Shown piece after piece: positions 22,197-33,873 of a stretch of DNA of 64,000 nt. The notes under the pieces were generated by a model. It saw nothing but the letters and a program-made list of their open reading frames with translations. It did not search any database and had not been told where the DNA came from. The translations under genes and the position numbers were made by a program. Each line of letters opens with the position of its first letter. Position 1 is the stretch's first letter. The stretch comes from Amaurobius ferox (taxonomy: Eukaryota; Arthropoda; Arachnida; Araneae; Amaurobiidae): contig OX578137.1 of the NCBI GenBank assembly GCA_951213105.1, positions 77,844,104-77,908,103 of the forward strand. The letters run 5' to 3'.

Positions 22197-23499
22197 AACA
22201 CTTTACAACAAAGTTGAAAAGTGTTTATGACTTTGTTCATTCATTCTGTCTGTCTGTCTGTCTGTCCGTTAGCACGATAACTGCCGTAAAATGACTTAAT
22301 CAAAATGAAATTTTAGTATGTTGTTCAGACGGTCTGTAGGACCTATGGGATTATAAATAAATAATATCACCCAATTACTTTTGGATTGAACCCGGCTTGA
22401 AAAAATGAAATACATTGAGCCCTATGCGACCTAATTTTAGAAACATTTTTTAAGCAAATTTAAAATTCACAAATTGCTTCGAAATTTTTAGATAATATTC
22501 AAATTGTTCCATAAAATATATAAAAAAAATTCAGCGAAATATATTCAGTAGTTTTTTAAATAAAAATTAAAATAATAATAACACCTCTTATATAAAACGA
22601 TCACGTGACCATGATATGAAAGTATCGCGTGGTCCACTTCAAAATGATATATGGCATCCATCTTGTCTCAAAATCGTGATTTTTAAAGTTCTTTTATTTC
22701 ATATTGAGTGTTGTATCTGTCCTAAAACCACTTAATTTTGGTTTAAATTCTATGCATCTACATACTAAATCAACGCAATCACAATATAAATGAGTTTAAA
22801 TGCTCATCAAAATTTGATTATTTCTACAACGAAGCTTATTTTTCACTTATGCAAAATGCAAACAGCAAAATATGTAGGATGAGTTTTATAGAAATTGCTG
22901 TATTTTTTTAACGCAAAAGAATTTAGCTCATGGAGTCTGCATAGCTGATATGAAAGAAATATTCATTGACTTTACCGAGAAAAGGAGGATTTTTTACGAT
23001 GAAGTTTTAAGCAAAGAGTTAAATTACTTGTAGCTCCATGGTCTTAATTTTTAAATAAAATAAATTATTATAGTATTGTGATGAATGACATGAATGGGAA
23101 ATTATTTATTAATGAAATGCTGCTTTTTTAGAGAGAGCCAGGCGTGTTATTTTTTCTATGACGTCATTTGAATGAATTTCAGTTGTTTTCGATGAAGTTT
23201 TTAAATATAATAAATTATCGTGGTATTATGATAATTCTACAATTATTATCGAGTAATATATCACATTCTGGAGATGTTTAAACCAGGCAATTTATATTTC
23301 AATGCTGTCATTTGAATGAAGTTCATTTTTTTCGATGAAGGTTTAAGTTTTCAAATATAATAAATCAATTTAGTATTGTGAGAAGTTTTAAAATATTACC
23401 GAGGAATGTATTGCATTTTAGACATGTTTAAATAAAATTGCATTGCTGTTGGAAAGTGTTTCATTATCAATGCTTTAAGCATGATTGATCTTTCTTGTG
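22197..23499 (+). mobile_element. Helentron-like non-coding element, copy 2
   Basis: Full length, about 1.3 kb. Left hairpin AACACTTTACAAC/GTTGAAAAGTGTT, then (GTCT)n at about 22245-22265 and GTCCGTTAGCACGATAACTG; right end GCATGATTGATCTTTCTTGT. The interior has no coding frame. Aligns throughout with the copies at 45644-46961 and 53674-54982. Confidence 0.8.
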
Positions 23500-24722
23500 T
23501 TATTTACACCTTGAGTACCACTGTGTGAAACCAGTGCAGCCGATTTAAAAATTTGCATGTTTACCCACTTTCTAATCGAAATCGTCTGTAGGCAAATTTA
23601 CACAAGCTGATCCATTTGTATTTTTGGTAATCATCAAAAATACTTTTCATCCTTAGATTTTAGACACCGGTGGAGAGATTTAGACAATTTGGAGATTTGC
23701 CAGTTCTAGACAATTCCAGTTTTTTGATGTAGGGTTTATAGTATTTGTAAATAAACGACCTATAAATTACTTCTGAATTGCTAACATTTTATGTAATTTG
23801 GTTATTAGAATGACATCGAATCTAAATATATAAATGACTGGATCATAAAAAATAAACCTTACTTTCATTTCTAAAAACACATTTAACAGTATTTTGTTAC
23901 TTTTTTAAGGCTGCATGAACCTAGCGAAAGCAAAAAGAAATCAGAAATGTGTTTAATTTCATTTCTGATTTCTCATCTTCTAATTTTTGTAAGTTTATTT
24001 CTTAGTTATTACCTGAAAATTCTACCATTTCCTTTATAATGTTTTGCATTCAATCGTTTTTTAGAGATTTTAAAATAATACGTGAAACCGCAGTTAGTTT
24101 TTTTTCTAATTTAATGATGGCATTATGATATTTATTAAAGTACTCTGTTGTCCGCTGCAAAAAAATACTCTTCATGGGTAAATAAAAAAACAAATACAAA
24201 TGTTAAAATTTAATAAGAATTGCGATGTATTCACGTGTTTCGATGATAAAAAATAGATTTTCAGTTTCGAAAGATATAAAAGAAAACTAAAGTTATTAAA
24301 TATAATTGTCAGTAATTACATGTGATTTGAGTACTTCAGATGAAAGAAATAACATTACAAAAAGCGTATTATTAGTTCTTTCCCGAATTAATCATCTGTC
24401 ACATAATTTACGAAATGAAGCGATTATAATTATACTTTAAGGTAGTGGACAACACATCTGGTACATTTACAAAATCTATGATATTAGCTTAACTGTTTAA
24501 TGTATACTTTGTAGAGTTTGTCTGCTTTTATACGAATTAAAACATATGCATCAAAGTATCTCAACACAATCTTCTTAGAAAACTATTAATTACACTGTTC
24601 AAAGAAAAGAACACACATACTGGGATATAAAATCCAAACATGTTTTTTAACGGGAAAAATTATGTACAGCTCCTTGCTGTTGAAACATTGAACTTATGTA
24701 CAACTAAAATATTTAAATTACA
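23500..24722. other. AT-rich stretch without recognisable features
   Basis: No coding frame, repeat boundary or RNA gene that I can support. Confidence 0.4.
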
Positions 24723-24804
24723 CACACCCTTTAAAGGCCGGCCACACAATTAGCTACCACAAGCTTTCGGGTTGGGCGTGTGGTCTAGGCCTTCCACACC
24801 CTTT
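24723..24804 (+). mobile_element. 62-bp hairpin insert with 10-bp target duplication (hairpin module copy A)
   Basis: CACACCCTTT at 24723-24732 is repeated at 24795-24804. Between them lie 62 bp beginning GGCCGG, with stem strands CCACAC and GTGTGG and the end TCTAGGCCTTC. Nearly the same as the insert at 36537-36595 (minus strand) and the same plan as those at 8114 and 36406. The GC-rich sequence just after it (24805-25080) contains open frames on both strands that I cannot assign. Confidence 0.7.
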
Positions 24805-25189
24805 GATGGAAAATTCGCTCCCTACCACTTCCTACCTAAAATGACTCAAATATTACCTGAAAGACATCAGACTATTCCATTACTTGATTGCCTTTTATCA
24901 ACATCCACCAGCTTTCCAGGCAGGAAGATCCTGAGATGTGCCCTACACTTTCTCTCCACCGAACATACCTCTTGTTGTGAATACCTCTTCTCTCGTCGTG
25001 TCGTTTGGACGGTTAGATATATGTGAATTGATTTCTCATAAAAACTGGAGTTTTCAATAACTCTTACTGTGCCTCTAGGTCTACACATTTTACTTGAAAT
25101 TAGAAATAACTTCTGGCAGATATTTTTTACTCTGAATTATAATTTAAATATACACTTGAAGCTTTTATGACAAAACATATTTCCAAATC

Positions 25190-26455
25190 CATATATATAA
25201 AATTGAAAATCTGTCTGTCAGTCTGTCTGTCTGTTTGTCCCGTCATCACGGGAGAACGGCTGAACCGAATTTGATGAAATTTTGTAGGTAGCCTAAAAAT
25301 AGTCCCCCATACACTTGCTCTAAGTTTCGAGTATCTAAATCCAGAGGTTGTCGAGATATTAATGAAAAACGAAACTTTTTCCTAGGAGTTCTACTCTCTA
25401 ACTTCGTGGTTTACCCAAATGAAAAGCTTGAAAATCGTTTAAAAGTGAATTAGAATTTAATCTCTGAGTTTGATGAGAGATTTTTTGCTCTAATTAGTCA
25501 CTTTATGAAAACATGAATTGTTTGAAACATGATTTAAAGGGGAAATCTATATCCATGGTTTATTTAAAACAAGTTTTTACTGAACAATGAAAAGTATAAA
25601 GAAATCAAAATGGTTATTTAATTTCGCAGTTTATGAAGAAGATTCTATCTTATATCATGTTATTCAGAAACGCAATTAAATTAAATCTGTCTGTTAATTT
25701 TAATAATTATTTTTTCGATTTGAATAATAAATAAATAGATATAAAAATATATTTTAGAAAAGAACGATTTGATTTTTCTTGTAGCATTTTTGACTGGATA
25801 GTATCAATTACTGTCTTCAGGTTTAACATTATTCTTATTGATATTTTCGGGGATTATTGATTCAGGGATTATTGATATTTTCAAGTTATTATGCAATTGT
25901 TTTTTTATGACAAAAATTGTTTAAACTCATATATTGTACGTTGTACGAGTAATCTTCTACAAATACACGGGTATATCTTCTAATCTAGAGAATATAAATA
26001 GTACAGGTATATTGGCATATATTTTGATATATATTGGCATATATGGGAATCAATTACGACCTTCTGGTATAAAGAGTACTGGGATTATTAATATTTTCAA
26101 TTTATTACGTCATCCCTTTTATTTTGGCAAATATTTTTGAGACTTATATTGTAATATGGGTAATCTTCTACTAACACGCTAGCATATTTTCTAATCTGCG
26201 ACAGTATAAGTAGTACGGGGTTGCATATATTGATTCAATTCCTTTTTTTTTTTTGTAAATTTGCTTACAAAATGGGCCAGGATGTTTTATTCTTCAGATC
26301 TGCCCGTGAAGATAATTTTGCATAGTGAGAACATATATTCTTAAACTTTTCTTTAGGAGCAATAAATTTAATATTTTAACAGGATTGGCACATGATTGCG
26401 AATTATAAGTTTCTTTATATTATATACTCCGTCCGAAGAACGGGTATGCTGCTTG
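25190..26455 (+). mobile_element. Second Helitron-like non-coding family (family G), copy 1
   Basis: Starts near ATTGAAAATCTGTCTGTC with a (GTCT)n tract, then GTCATCACGGGAGAACGGCT and GAACCGAATTTGATGAAATT, and ends near CGGGTATGCTGCT. The first 600 bp are repeated in reverse at 53280-53673 plus 54983-55287, and the last 660 bp in reverse at 51655-52330. No coding frame. Tetranucleotide repeat near one end and absence of obvious inverted repeats suggest a Helitron/Helentron derivative, but this is inference. Confidence 0.6.
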
Positions 26456-28183
26456 TATAATAATATGCATACATAGTATATCGATATAACAGAGCCTGCA
26501 TATAGCGAAGTCGCAAGGGAGAGAAAATGTAATCGTTTCTCCCGATATTAGCAATAATCGATGAATAATTTAGGTTATACGATAAACAATCATCTGTCTG
26601 CATATTGTGAAATGCAAAAGCATTATATAAGGTTTAAAATGTGTTGCCCTTTTATTTATGCTGAAAAATCCGTAACTTTTGAATATATGAATTTACAACA
26701 CATTTGAATTGCACTTGATTGCATCTAAATTATCACCACAGTTAACGTTTTGGGCTTCAAAATAGTCATGCATATTCTGGAGACTTTCGACAGCAATATT
26801 TGTTGATATATATCCTCTTTTTTAATCAACGTTGGTTTCTTACGATTCGAATTCTTCAGATGTAATATCAGCAACTGTAGCAATAATGGCATTATCGGTC
26901 TCTTGGGCTCCAGTTTGGACACAATCCTCACTTGCAGAGTATTCGTCAAAAGTGAGATCTACTGGAAAAAACTCCGCTTTCTGAAAACTTATTCCACCTT
27001 GAACTATCTTCAATCACAGTACTGGAAATTATGGATCATCTAAAAATGTGCAACTAAATAACCAAGTGTTTAGACATATTGGCGGATGTATTTAGTAAAG
27101 TGTTTAGGATCAACGTATATGGAGAAGAATTATTTTTTACCAAACTAATTATTGCTCCTTTTACTCCTAAATTCCTCCTTTTCTTCTACTCCTAAAAATT
27201 CATTGAAAATTATACTGTTTTACATCTCCCACAGAAAAACTTCGAAATATCCGATGAAGAGTGTTGTTTGCTAAAAGTGATACATCTAACGTTATGAAAG
27301 TATTGCAGATCCAAGATAGCTAAAAATAAATTAATAACATGCTTCATCACATCCGAGTTCGCTATAAGAGAGCTCTTTCTCTATATACATTTTAGAGCTC
27401 TCTCTATATACATTTATTCTGTATAACTAGTTGAATATACATTTTGGTATTCATAGAACAGAAACAATCTACTTCTAGAGTTCTAAAATACAATTTTTAT
27501 ACAGCTATTCTAAGAATGAACATAGTAATTTAATTAATTACTATGATTTTCAGAACATAATTTCTATTTATGATATTCTTAAGGTTACGAAGATATCTTA
27601 TTTAAGAAGAGTTAATAATTAAACTTAATTAAGAGTTTCATTCATTTCAGTTATATTTTTTACATAATGTGAAATAGATGCAAAAATACCTCATTATTCT
27701 ATAAAAAAATTTAAATATGTATTTGTAATTACTGTAACAAAAATAATTGCATGGTACTATTAAGGTAATAGCTCATATAGATACAAAAGAAAATCCAAAT
27801 ATTTTATGAATAGGTTAATTTCTTACTGAAATGCGATTTTTTTTAAATTATGAATTCCATTTGAGTAAAATCCCTATTACAAATATTTTATACAAGAAAT
27901 GCATTTTTATTTTATAAAAATTATAAAAAAAATATCATTAAAATAAGTATTTATGAGAAATTTTATGAATTATAAAGGATAAGAATTGGAGCTAACTATT
28001 CCACTAATGTATTTACTATTCATTAACACTAATTCGATTCTTTAATTGCTAGGCATATAAATATAAATTGGTCATTAGATTTATACAATGTTATATAATG
28101 CATGTATGTTACGAAAATATGTGAATTTTACTTGTAAATCTGCATATCGTTAAATCAGCCTTCAATTAAATGAAGATAATATA
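26456..28183. other. AT-rich stretch without recognisable features
   Basis: Only a small local duplication (GAGCTCTTTCTCTATATACAT and GAGCTCTCTCTATATACAT around 27369-27415). No supported gene or element. Confidence 0.4.
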
Positions 28184-28185
28184 TA

Positions 28186-29746
28186 CACTGGCTTGCAAAA
28201 GTTAAGCACGGACGGTGAAATCAACAAAAATGGAAAAGTAAAATTTTGATTAACTCAAAATTTTACATGAAGATAGAAAATGTGTTTATGCGTTAAACAT
28301 AACAAGATGTACAAAGCATAACATTATGTACAAAGATGAAAACAATATTTACTTTTCGTAAGTTATGTGACGACATCACATTTGGGTTATAAACAAAATT
28401 ATGTTTAAAGGCAAACGAACCAAATAAAACTTACATTAATATGGTATATGACCACCCCGGACCTTCGCACAAATTTTACCACGATTTTTCATGCTTTTAA
28501 TGAGGTAATCAACTATCGCAGATGCGAGCAATGGTCATTCCTCCAATAGGGCAGTTTCCAACTCTCTGGGACTGGTCGGAGGAAGTAAATGGGTAGAGGC
28601 AGCACGCCCTAGGGCATCCCAATAGTTTTCAATGGGATTAAGGTCGAGGGAATACGCCTGCCACTCCATACGAGAAATGCCCTCACTTTCTAGGTATTCG
28701 TCAATGATATTAGCTCGATGTAAACGGGCATTATCGTTCATAAGGAGGAGATTAGGACCAACTGTTAGAGTAGAGAGCGTAGAGTCTCGAAATTGGGTCT
28801 AGAACTTCGTAACGATACCGCGCAGTTATCACAGAACCGCTTTTAAAGATGTGCAGCTCTGAGCGATATCCCATTGAAATTCCAGCCCACACCATGACGC
28901 TGCCATCTCTGAATGCGTGATGTTCGATGATGTTTTTGGCCTGATTGCGTCTCTCCAGACCCTTACACGCTTATAATCTGATTCGAGGGATTCCACTTAT
29001 CACACAGACTCGTCCGTGAACAGGACGTTGCACCAATCTGAGACAGTCCAATTGACATGTTGACGACACCACTTTAATCTTACCCCCTGGATTGCTAGGT
29101 TATTGGAACACAAAAACTTGGTACTCGGACGTACAGTCCGTTCACGTGCAGCCTTCGCGCACTGAAGCGTGCTTGCAGATATTGTCTTACCAGGTGCCGC
29201 TGCAACTATGGATGTAACGGTTGTGGAGGTCGCTCGTCGATTCCGCTTGCCTACTATAGCAATATACCGATCATCAGAGGGGGTAGTAACCCTTGGACGA
29301 CCGGGCACAGGTCTCCGAACAACTGTTTGACTTGTTTAGAATTGTTTCCATAATCGAGAAATTATCGAATGATCAACGCCAAGGAAAATAGCGACATCTT
29401 TGATTGACTGTTCTGCTTCAATGCGTCCGACAGAACGCCAGCGCTCACTATCTGTCATACGTTTTCTTTCAGCCATAGAAATACGATAATAAACAAAAGG
29501 AATCTTATAAAATTCATAAACACTTCGTATAAGCATTTACATGCACCTCCTCAAACCCTTCAGAATGCTGGCGTCTTCCACGACTACCTAATTAGCATAT
29601 ATCCGGACAGTCAATCGTGATTGGCTGTGACATACAATATTTGTAAACTGCCATCTGCATCCGCAGCGATTTTCAACCCCTCAAATTCAAATACGCTTTT
29701 GAAAAATGAAAATTTGAATTGCATACTTAACTTTTGGAAGTCAGTG
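28186..29746 (-). mobile_element. Tc1-like DNA transposon, minus orientation
   Basis: 1561 bp. Left end CACTGGCTTGCAAAAGTTAA and complement of right end CACTGACTTCCAAAAGTTAA; TA at 28184-28185 and 29747-29748. Same family as 41413-42923. Confidence 0.9.
28535..29480 (-). pseudogene. Tc1-like transposase (D,D34E type), frameshifted
   Basis: Read on the minus strand from the MAERKRMTDSERWRSVGRI start (about 29480; the longer frame opens at 29536). The first helix-turn-helix is AEQSIKDVAIFLGVDHSIIS, ending at a stop near 29336. Next comes MPGRPRVTTPSDDRYIAIVG through GVRLKWCRQHVNW to VLFTDES with the first aspartate (29000-29308). A damaged middle with GSVMVWAGISMGYRSELHIF readable in other frames spans 28745-28990. 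Last is NDNARLHRA with the second aspartate and SLDLNPIENYWD with the glutamate 34 residues later (28535-28741). All three catalytic residues survive. Frameshifts near 29330, 29000 and 28750 stop it being made as one protein. Terminal repeats are intact, so it could be moved by an active relative. Confidence 0.85.
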
Positions 29747-29748
29747 TA

Positions 29749-30105
29749 TATGGTGTCCTGTGTCTACTTTTCAACATCCATAGTAACGCATGTATATGTT
29801 TAAGAAAAAATTGTAATAAAAGAGTTTTTTATAACTTAATTAAAAATTGGTAAAATTGGTATACAAGCAATTATTTTAATTGTGTGTTGGAATAGATTAT
29901 GTGATAAATTCCAGAAAAAGACGATTCTTTTCTTGTCACCATTGAACATTAAGATTTACAGATTTTACTTCAAATATAGAAATACAGATAATAATGTCCG
30001 CTCCCTAGCTTAGTAGTTAACAATATCGAATGACCAATAGACAATTGGTAGAACTACTTATGCTGATACAACAGTTATTTAAAATGGAATCAATAGTACT
30101 TTTGA
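29749..30105. other. Stretch without recognisable features
   Basis: AT-rich, no supported gene or repeat boundary. Confidence 0.4.
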
Positions 30106-30109
30106 GGGG

Positions 30110-31205
30110 TTAAAATTGAAATAGTTTTTTTAAAAGCTGCAAGACAAAACCTTCGTCAGGATATACAAGAAGCAGTAATTTTATTTCTGAGACGACGACT
30201 GAGGTCGGTGGTTGCTGTATACAATATAAAAGCAAATAGCATGGACCTTTATCGAAAGCAAGACATAACCCTCTTCATCAGGATACAGAAGAATCACAAC
30301 CTCCATTTAGGAGAAATATCGGTGATTGTTGCTAGAACAGCAAACGTGGTTGTAGAAGGGAAAGCGTGTCGTCAATTGCAAGAGAAGAAAATAGAGATAA
30401 AATCCAAGAAGAAGACACACTAGCTGGGACGTAATAAATGAATGGTTAAATATCAGAGAAGGGAGTGAATGTCCAACAAAAGGGATTCAAGTTGCTTGTT
30501 GTTCATAAAAGTCAAATTCCATTAAAAAACTTTCAAGGAAATGCAATTAAAATGGAATTAGGATTAAAAACGATCTTAGCGTCAAAATTATTAAGGCGAA
30601 TAAAGTTATTAAGGCGATTACAGTTGCAAGAATGTTTAGCAATTGTAGATTTCGAAACCTATTTCTTAGTAACATGGCTCGTGCTCCTTAATACGAAATA
30701 TAAGATATCTTTATATTTGACCTATATATCTAAGACTGCATTCTCAAGAAATCTGATAAACACCCCAAAGGTTCCAAACAGGAAAATTATCTTTAAGAGG
30801 AGGGAAATCATTTTTTAAAGGTTTCAAGACACATACAAAATTGAACGATAAAGAAACTTATATCTAAACTATGTTTGAAAGGTAAAGCAATAGAATTACG
30901 TAGACAAGCCTCTATATATAAACGTTCGAGGTTAGAAACTAAATTCGACGTGTTGCATTTATGTAATGACGTATCAGTGATATTGAGGATATAGCCTCTA
31001 GAAACAGCCAATTATTTCGGATAGTCAATTTCCCTATAAGCGTCTGAGAATCAGAACGCAAATTCAAGGTACAGTAAACATAAGTGTAAAAAGCAGAATA
31101 TTATTGCTAAAACTGAGGATTAGAACGAACATGAGGAGGAATGGAAATAGAGAAAAGTTTACGGTAAACAGAAGATGATAATGTATTTTCCGTAAACTCT
31201 GTTAC
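30110..31205 (-). pseudogene. Penelope-like element relic with C-terminal GIY-YIG endonuclease
   Basis: Read on the minus strand, with many frameshifts and stops. At 31205-31100 the end of the reverse transcriptase reads TEFTENTLSSSVYRK and then SIPPHVRSN. At about 31030-30810 a thumb-region frame reads LAVSRGY..NITDTSLHKCNTSNLVSNLE. At about 30767-30670 a GIY-YIG core reads GVYQIS, a TGA stop, ECSLRYIGQI, and, after a TAA, FRIKEHE. This is the canonical order for Penelope/Poseidon/Neptune-type elements (reverse transcriptase, then nuclease), unlike the Naiad-type element at 12302. The 3' part (30110-30290) contains CTGATGA and CTGACGA motifs about 110 bp apart that may be old hammerhead ribozyme cores. 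Plus-strand frames at 30208 and 30465 are antisense artefacts. Confidence 0.7.
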
Positions 31206-31244
31206 CATATTTATTGTAATAGGAACTAATGTCCTTCTGCAGAA

Positions 31245-31925
31245 GCAATTAATTGCTTGGAAAAAAGTTTATATGAATTTCATTATTCAGATATTGAAGT
31301 AAAAGAAATTATAATTTTAAGCAATTTTTGCATTATCTTCGTTTCCAATGTTGTTTTTTTTTATAAGCAATCTGAATATTTTGCTATGGGAAATTTTTTG
31401 TTTTTCATTTTATGTCATTTCTTAATGCTTTATTTTGTAGGATTTGTACATCTTTATTGTACGATTTCAGAGTCTCGTTTAGATATGTATATGATGCTTT
31501 CGTGTTGGTTGATAATAGTCTCAATCTTTCTAATTTGCTTCGTGTAATTAATTCCATGGACCTTTGTATTCATTTTACTTGTGAAGAGAAATCTAATTGT
31601 AAAATATTCGTTCTTGATTTTCTTGTTAGAAAAAATAGTTCCACATTATCAACGTCTTTTTCCATAAACCTTTCTTTGTTTCAATGTCTCCCCAGGCTCA
31701 TTCTAATTATCCTGTTCACCCAAAACTTCTGCTTTTTATACATACGTTTACCGTACTCTAAATTTGTGTTCTGATTATCAAACACTGAATTGTGAGATTA
31801 ACTATCTGAAATATTTAGCCGTTTCTGGAGGCTATAATTCCACTATTATTGACATGGCATCCCATAAATTCAACAAACCCGACTTAGTTTCTAACCTTTA
31901 ACATCAACAATATAATTCTGTATTC
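31245..31925 (+). pseudogene. Penelope-like reverse transcriptase relic, opposite orientation
   Basis: On the plus strand the C-terminal part of a canonical Penelope-like reverse transcriptase can be followed. YKQSEYFAMGNFL at about 31365-31400 corresponds to motif B (AMGSPLS in relatives). FRYVYDAFVLVDNS at about 31470-31515 is motif C, with YVDD changed to YVYD, so one catalytic aspartate is lost. Then come IHFTCEEKSN..IFVLDFLVRKNSSTLSTS (about 31565-31655), an AHSNYPVHPKLL piece in another frame (about 31695-31730), and YLKYLAVSGGYNSTIID..HKFNKPDLVSNL (about 31803-31905). Its left edge begins within about 40 bp of the start of the minus-strand relic, so the two lie head to head. Related to that relic (shared LAVS.GY and LVSNL), not to the Naiad-type element. 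Confidence 0.7.
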
Positions 31926-32159
31926 TGACATTTTTATTCACCTGATAACTATTATGTAGCTAACATTATTTCCCGTTTAGTTTTAAGTGTGATTTTAAAC
32001 ATTTTAACGAAAGTAATTTTCTTTCGCTTAAGACACTATTCTATCTAGAATTGTTGGGGGTGTTTAATAAATGATGTAATTGTTTAATTTTCCGATTGAC
32101 AGTAAAAGTGCGTTGTTATTATTCCTAAAAGTAAAAGGGGTGTAAGTTATTTTAAATCC

Positions 32160-33690
32160 ACTTTGTATCGTCACCCTTAATTCGCATTTTGAAAATGTTT
32201 TTATTGTTTTGCTGATTCGGAAGCTAATATGAATCAAATGAGACCAAAACTCATTCTATCTAGAATAGAAGTGCTCCATGATTAGGCAAAGTGTTATGCA
32301 TTTTTTTTATTGTTCTTATGCATCGTCATCGCTAAGTTGAATTTTCAAAATATCAGATTATTATCGTTAGCCTAGAGGTTAAACTTGATAGAATGAGACC
32401 AAAATTGATATTCTGGCTCGAGTAAAAGTGCTCGATAATTTTGAAGAGTTATTTTTAATGTTTTGATAATTTTTGCACCTTCATTCCCAATTCGAGAATT
32501 CAGAGTTTAGCACTTTTATCTTATGTTCAAAGCTCACACGGATCGAATGACTTCAAAACCAAGATTCGAGCTATAGGGGAAGTGCTAGATAATTTTGAAG
32601 AATGATTTTGAGTTCCCTGATTATTTATTGCACCGTCATTCTCAATTCGAGTTTAACATTTTTATCTTGGGTTCAAGGATCAGACGGATCGAATGACATC
32701 AAAACCAAAATTCAAACTATACTGGAAGTGCTATATAAATATGAAGGCTGATTTTGAATGCCCTGATTGTTTTTGCACCGTCATTCCCAATTCGAGAATT
32801 CAAAATTTAACATTTTTATCTTGTGTTCAAAGCTCACACGGATCGAATGACTTCAAAACCAAGATTCGAGCTATAGGGGAAGTGCTAGATAATTTTGAAG
32901 AATGATTTTGAGTTCCCTGATTATTTATTGCACCGTCATTCTCAATTCGAGTTTAACATTTTTATCTTGGGTTCAAGGATCAGACGGATCGAATGACATC
33001 AAAACCAAAATTCAAACTATAGTGGAAGTGCTATATAAATATAAAGGCTGATCTTGAATGCGCTGATTGTTTTTGCACCTTTATTCCCAATTCGAGAATT
33101 CAGAGTTTAGCATTTTTATTTTATGTTCAAAGCTCACATGGATCAATTGACATCAAAACCAAGATTTGAGCCATAGTGAAAGTGCTATATAAATATGAAG
33201 GCTGATCTTGAATGTCCTGATTGTTTTTGCACGTCATTCCCAATTCGAGAATTCAAAATTTAACATTTTTATCTTGTGTGCAAGGCACAGATGGTACGAA
33301 TGACATCAAAACCAAGATTCTCACTATAGTGGAAGTGCTAGATAATTTTGAACAGTTATTTTGAGTGCTCTAATTATTTTTTGCACCGCCATTCCCAATT
33401 CGAGTTTAACATTTTTATCTTGGGTTCAGGGATCAGACGGATCAATTGACATCAAAACCAAGATTCGAGCTATAGTGGAAGTGTTATATAAATATGAAGG
33501 CTGATTTTGAATGCCCTGATTGTTTTTGCTCCGTCATTCCCAATTCGAGAATTCAAAATTTAACATTTTTATCTTGTGTTCAAGGCACAGATGGTACGAA
33601 TGACATCAAAACCAAGATTCTCACTATAGTGGAAGTGCTAGATAATTTTGATATGTCACCTAACCAACTAGTGTGTTTAGCGCATATTAG
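32160..33690. repeat. Satellite-like tandem array of about 145-155 bp monomers
   Basis: The anchor CACC(G)TCATTCCCAATTCGAG recurs at 32476, 32631, 32776, 32931, 33076, 33230, 33384 and 33529: spacings 155, 145, 155, 145, 154, 154, 145. Two more diverged monomers lie to the left (anchors near 32170 and 32322). Two monomer types alternate to give a 300-bp higher-order unit; 32520-32775 and 32820-33075 are almost identical. Open frames of 67-70 codons (32693-32905, 33494-33697) repeat with the unit and are not genes. Confidence 0.92.
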
Positions 33691-33873
33691 ATATTAAGAA
33701 ATTACGTATTCATAGACAATGCATACATTTTCTGATATATGTGAACTTCCAAGAATTAAATTGAACATTTATGGAGAACATGTGCAGGATAAATGAAACA
33801 TTACAACTCCTAGGAAGCTGCATAAAACAAATAGTATTATATTAAGTAAAAAATGTGATATGGACAGCGCATG

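Noticed and set aside
24770..25090. GC-rich overlapping frames of 73-84 codons on both strands as a host exon.
   Set aside because: No good splice sites or recognisable family; both strands are open, so coding direction cannot be supported.
30208..30818. Plus-strand frames of 71 and 117 codons.
   Set aside because: They lie antisense to the minus-strand Penelope-like relic, whose motifs explain the sequence.
32160..33690. Regular repeats that could be read as a CRISPR array.
   Set aside because: Units of 145-155 bp are similar along their whole length, with no repeat-spacer alternation, and the DNA is eukaryotic.
32693..33697. Two related 67-70 codon frames with Cys residues (ECPDCFC) that look like a small zinc-finger protein pair.
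   Set aside because: They recur with the satellite unit and stop or shift where monomers differ; no start, splice or family support.
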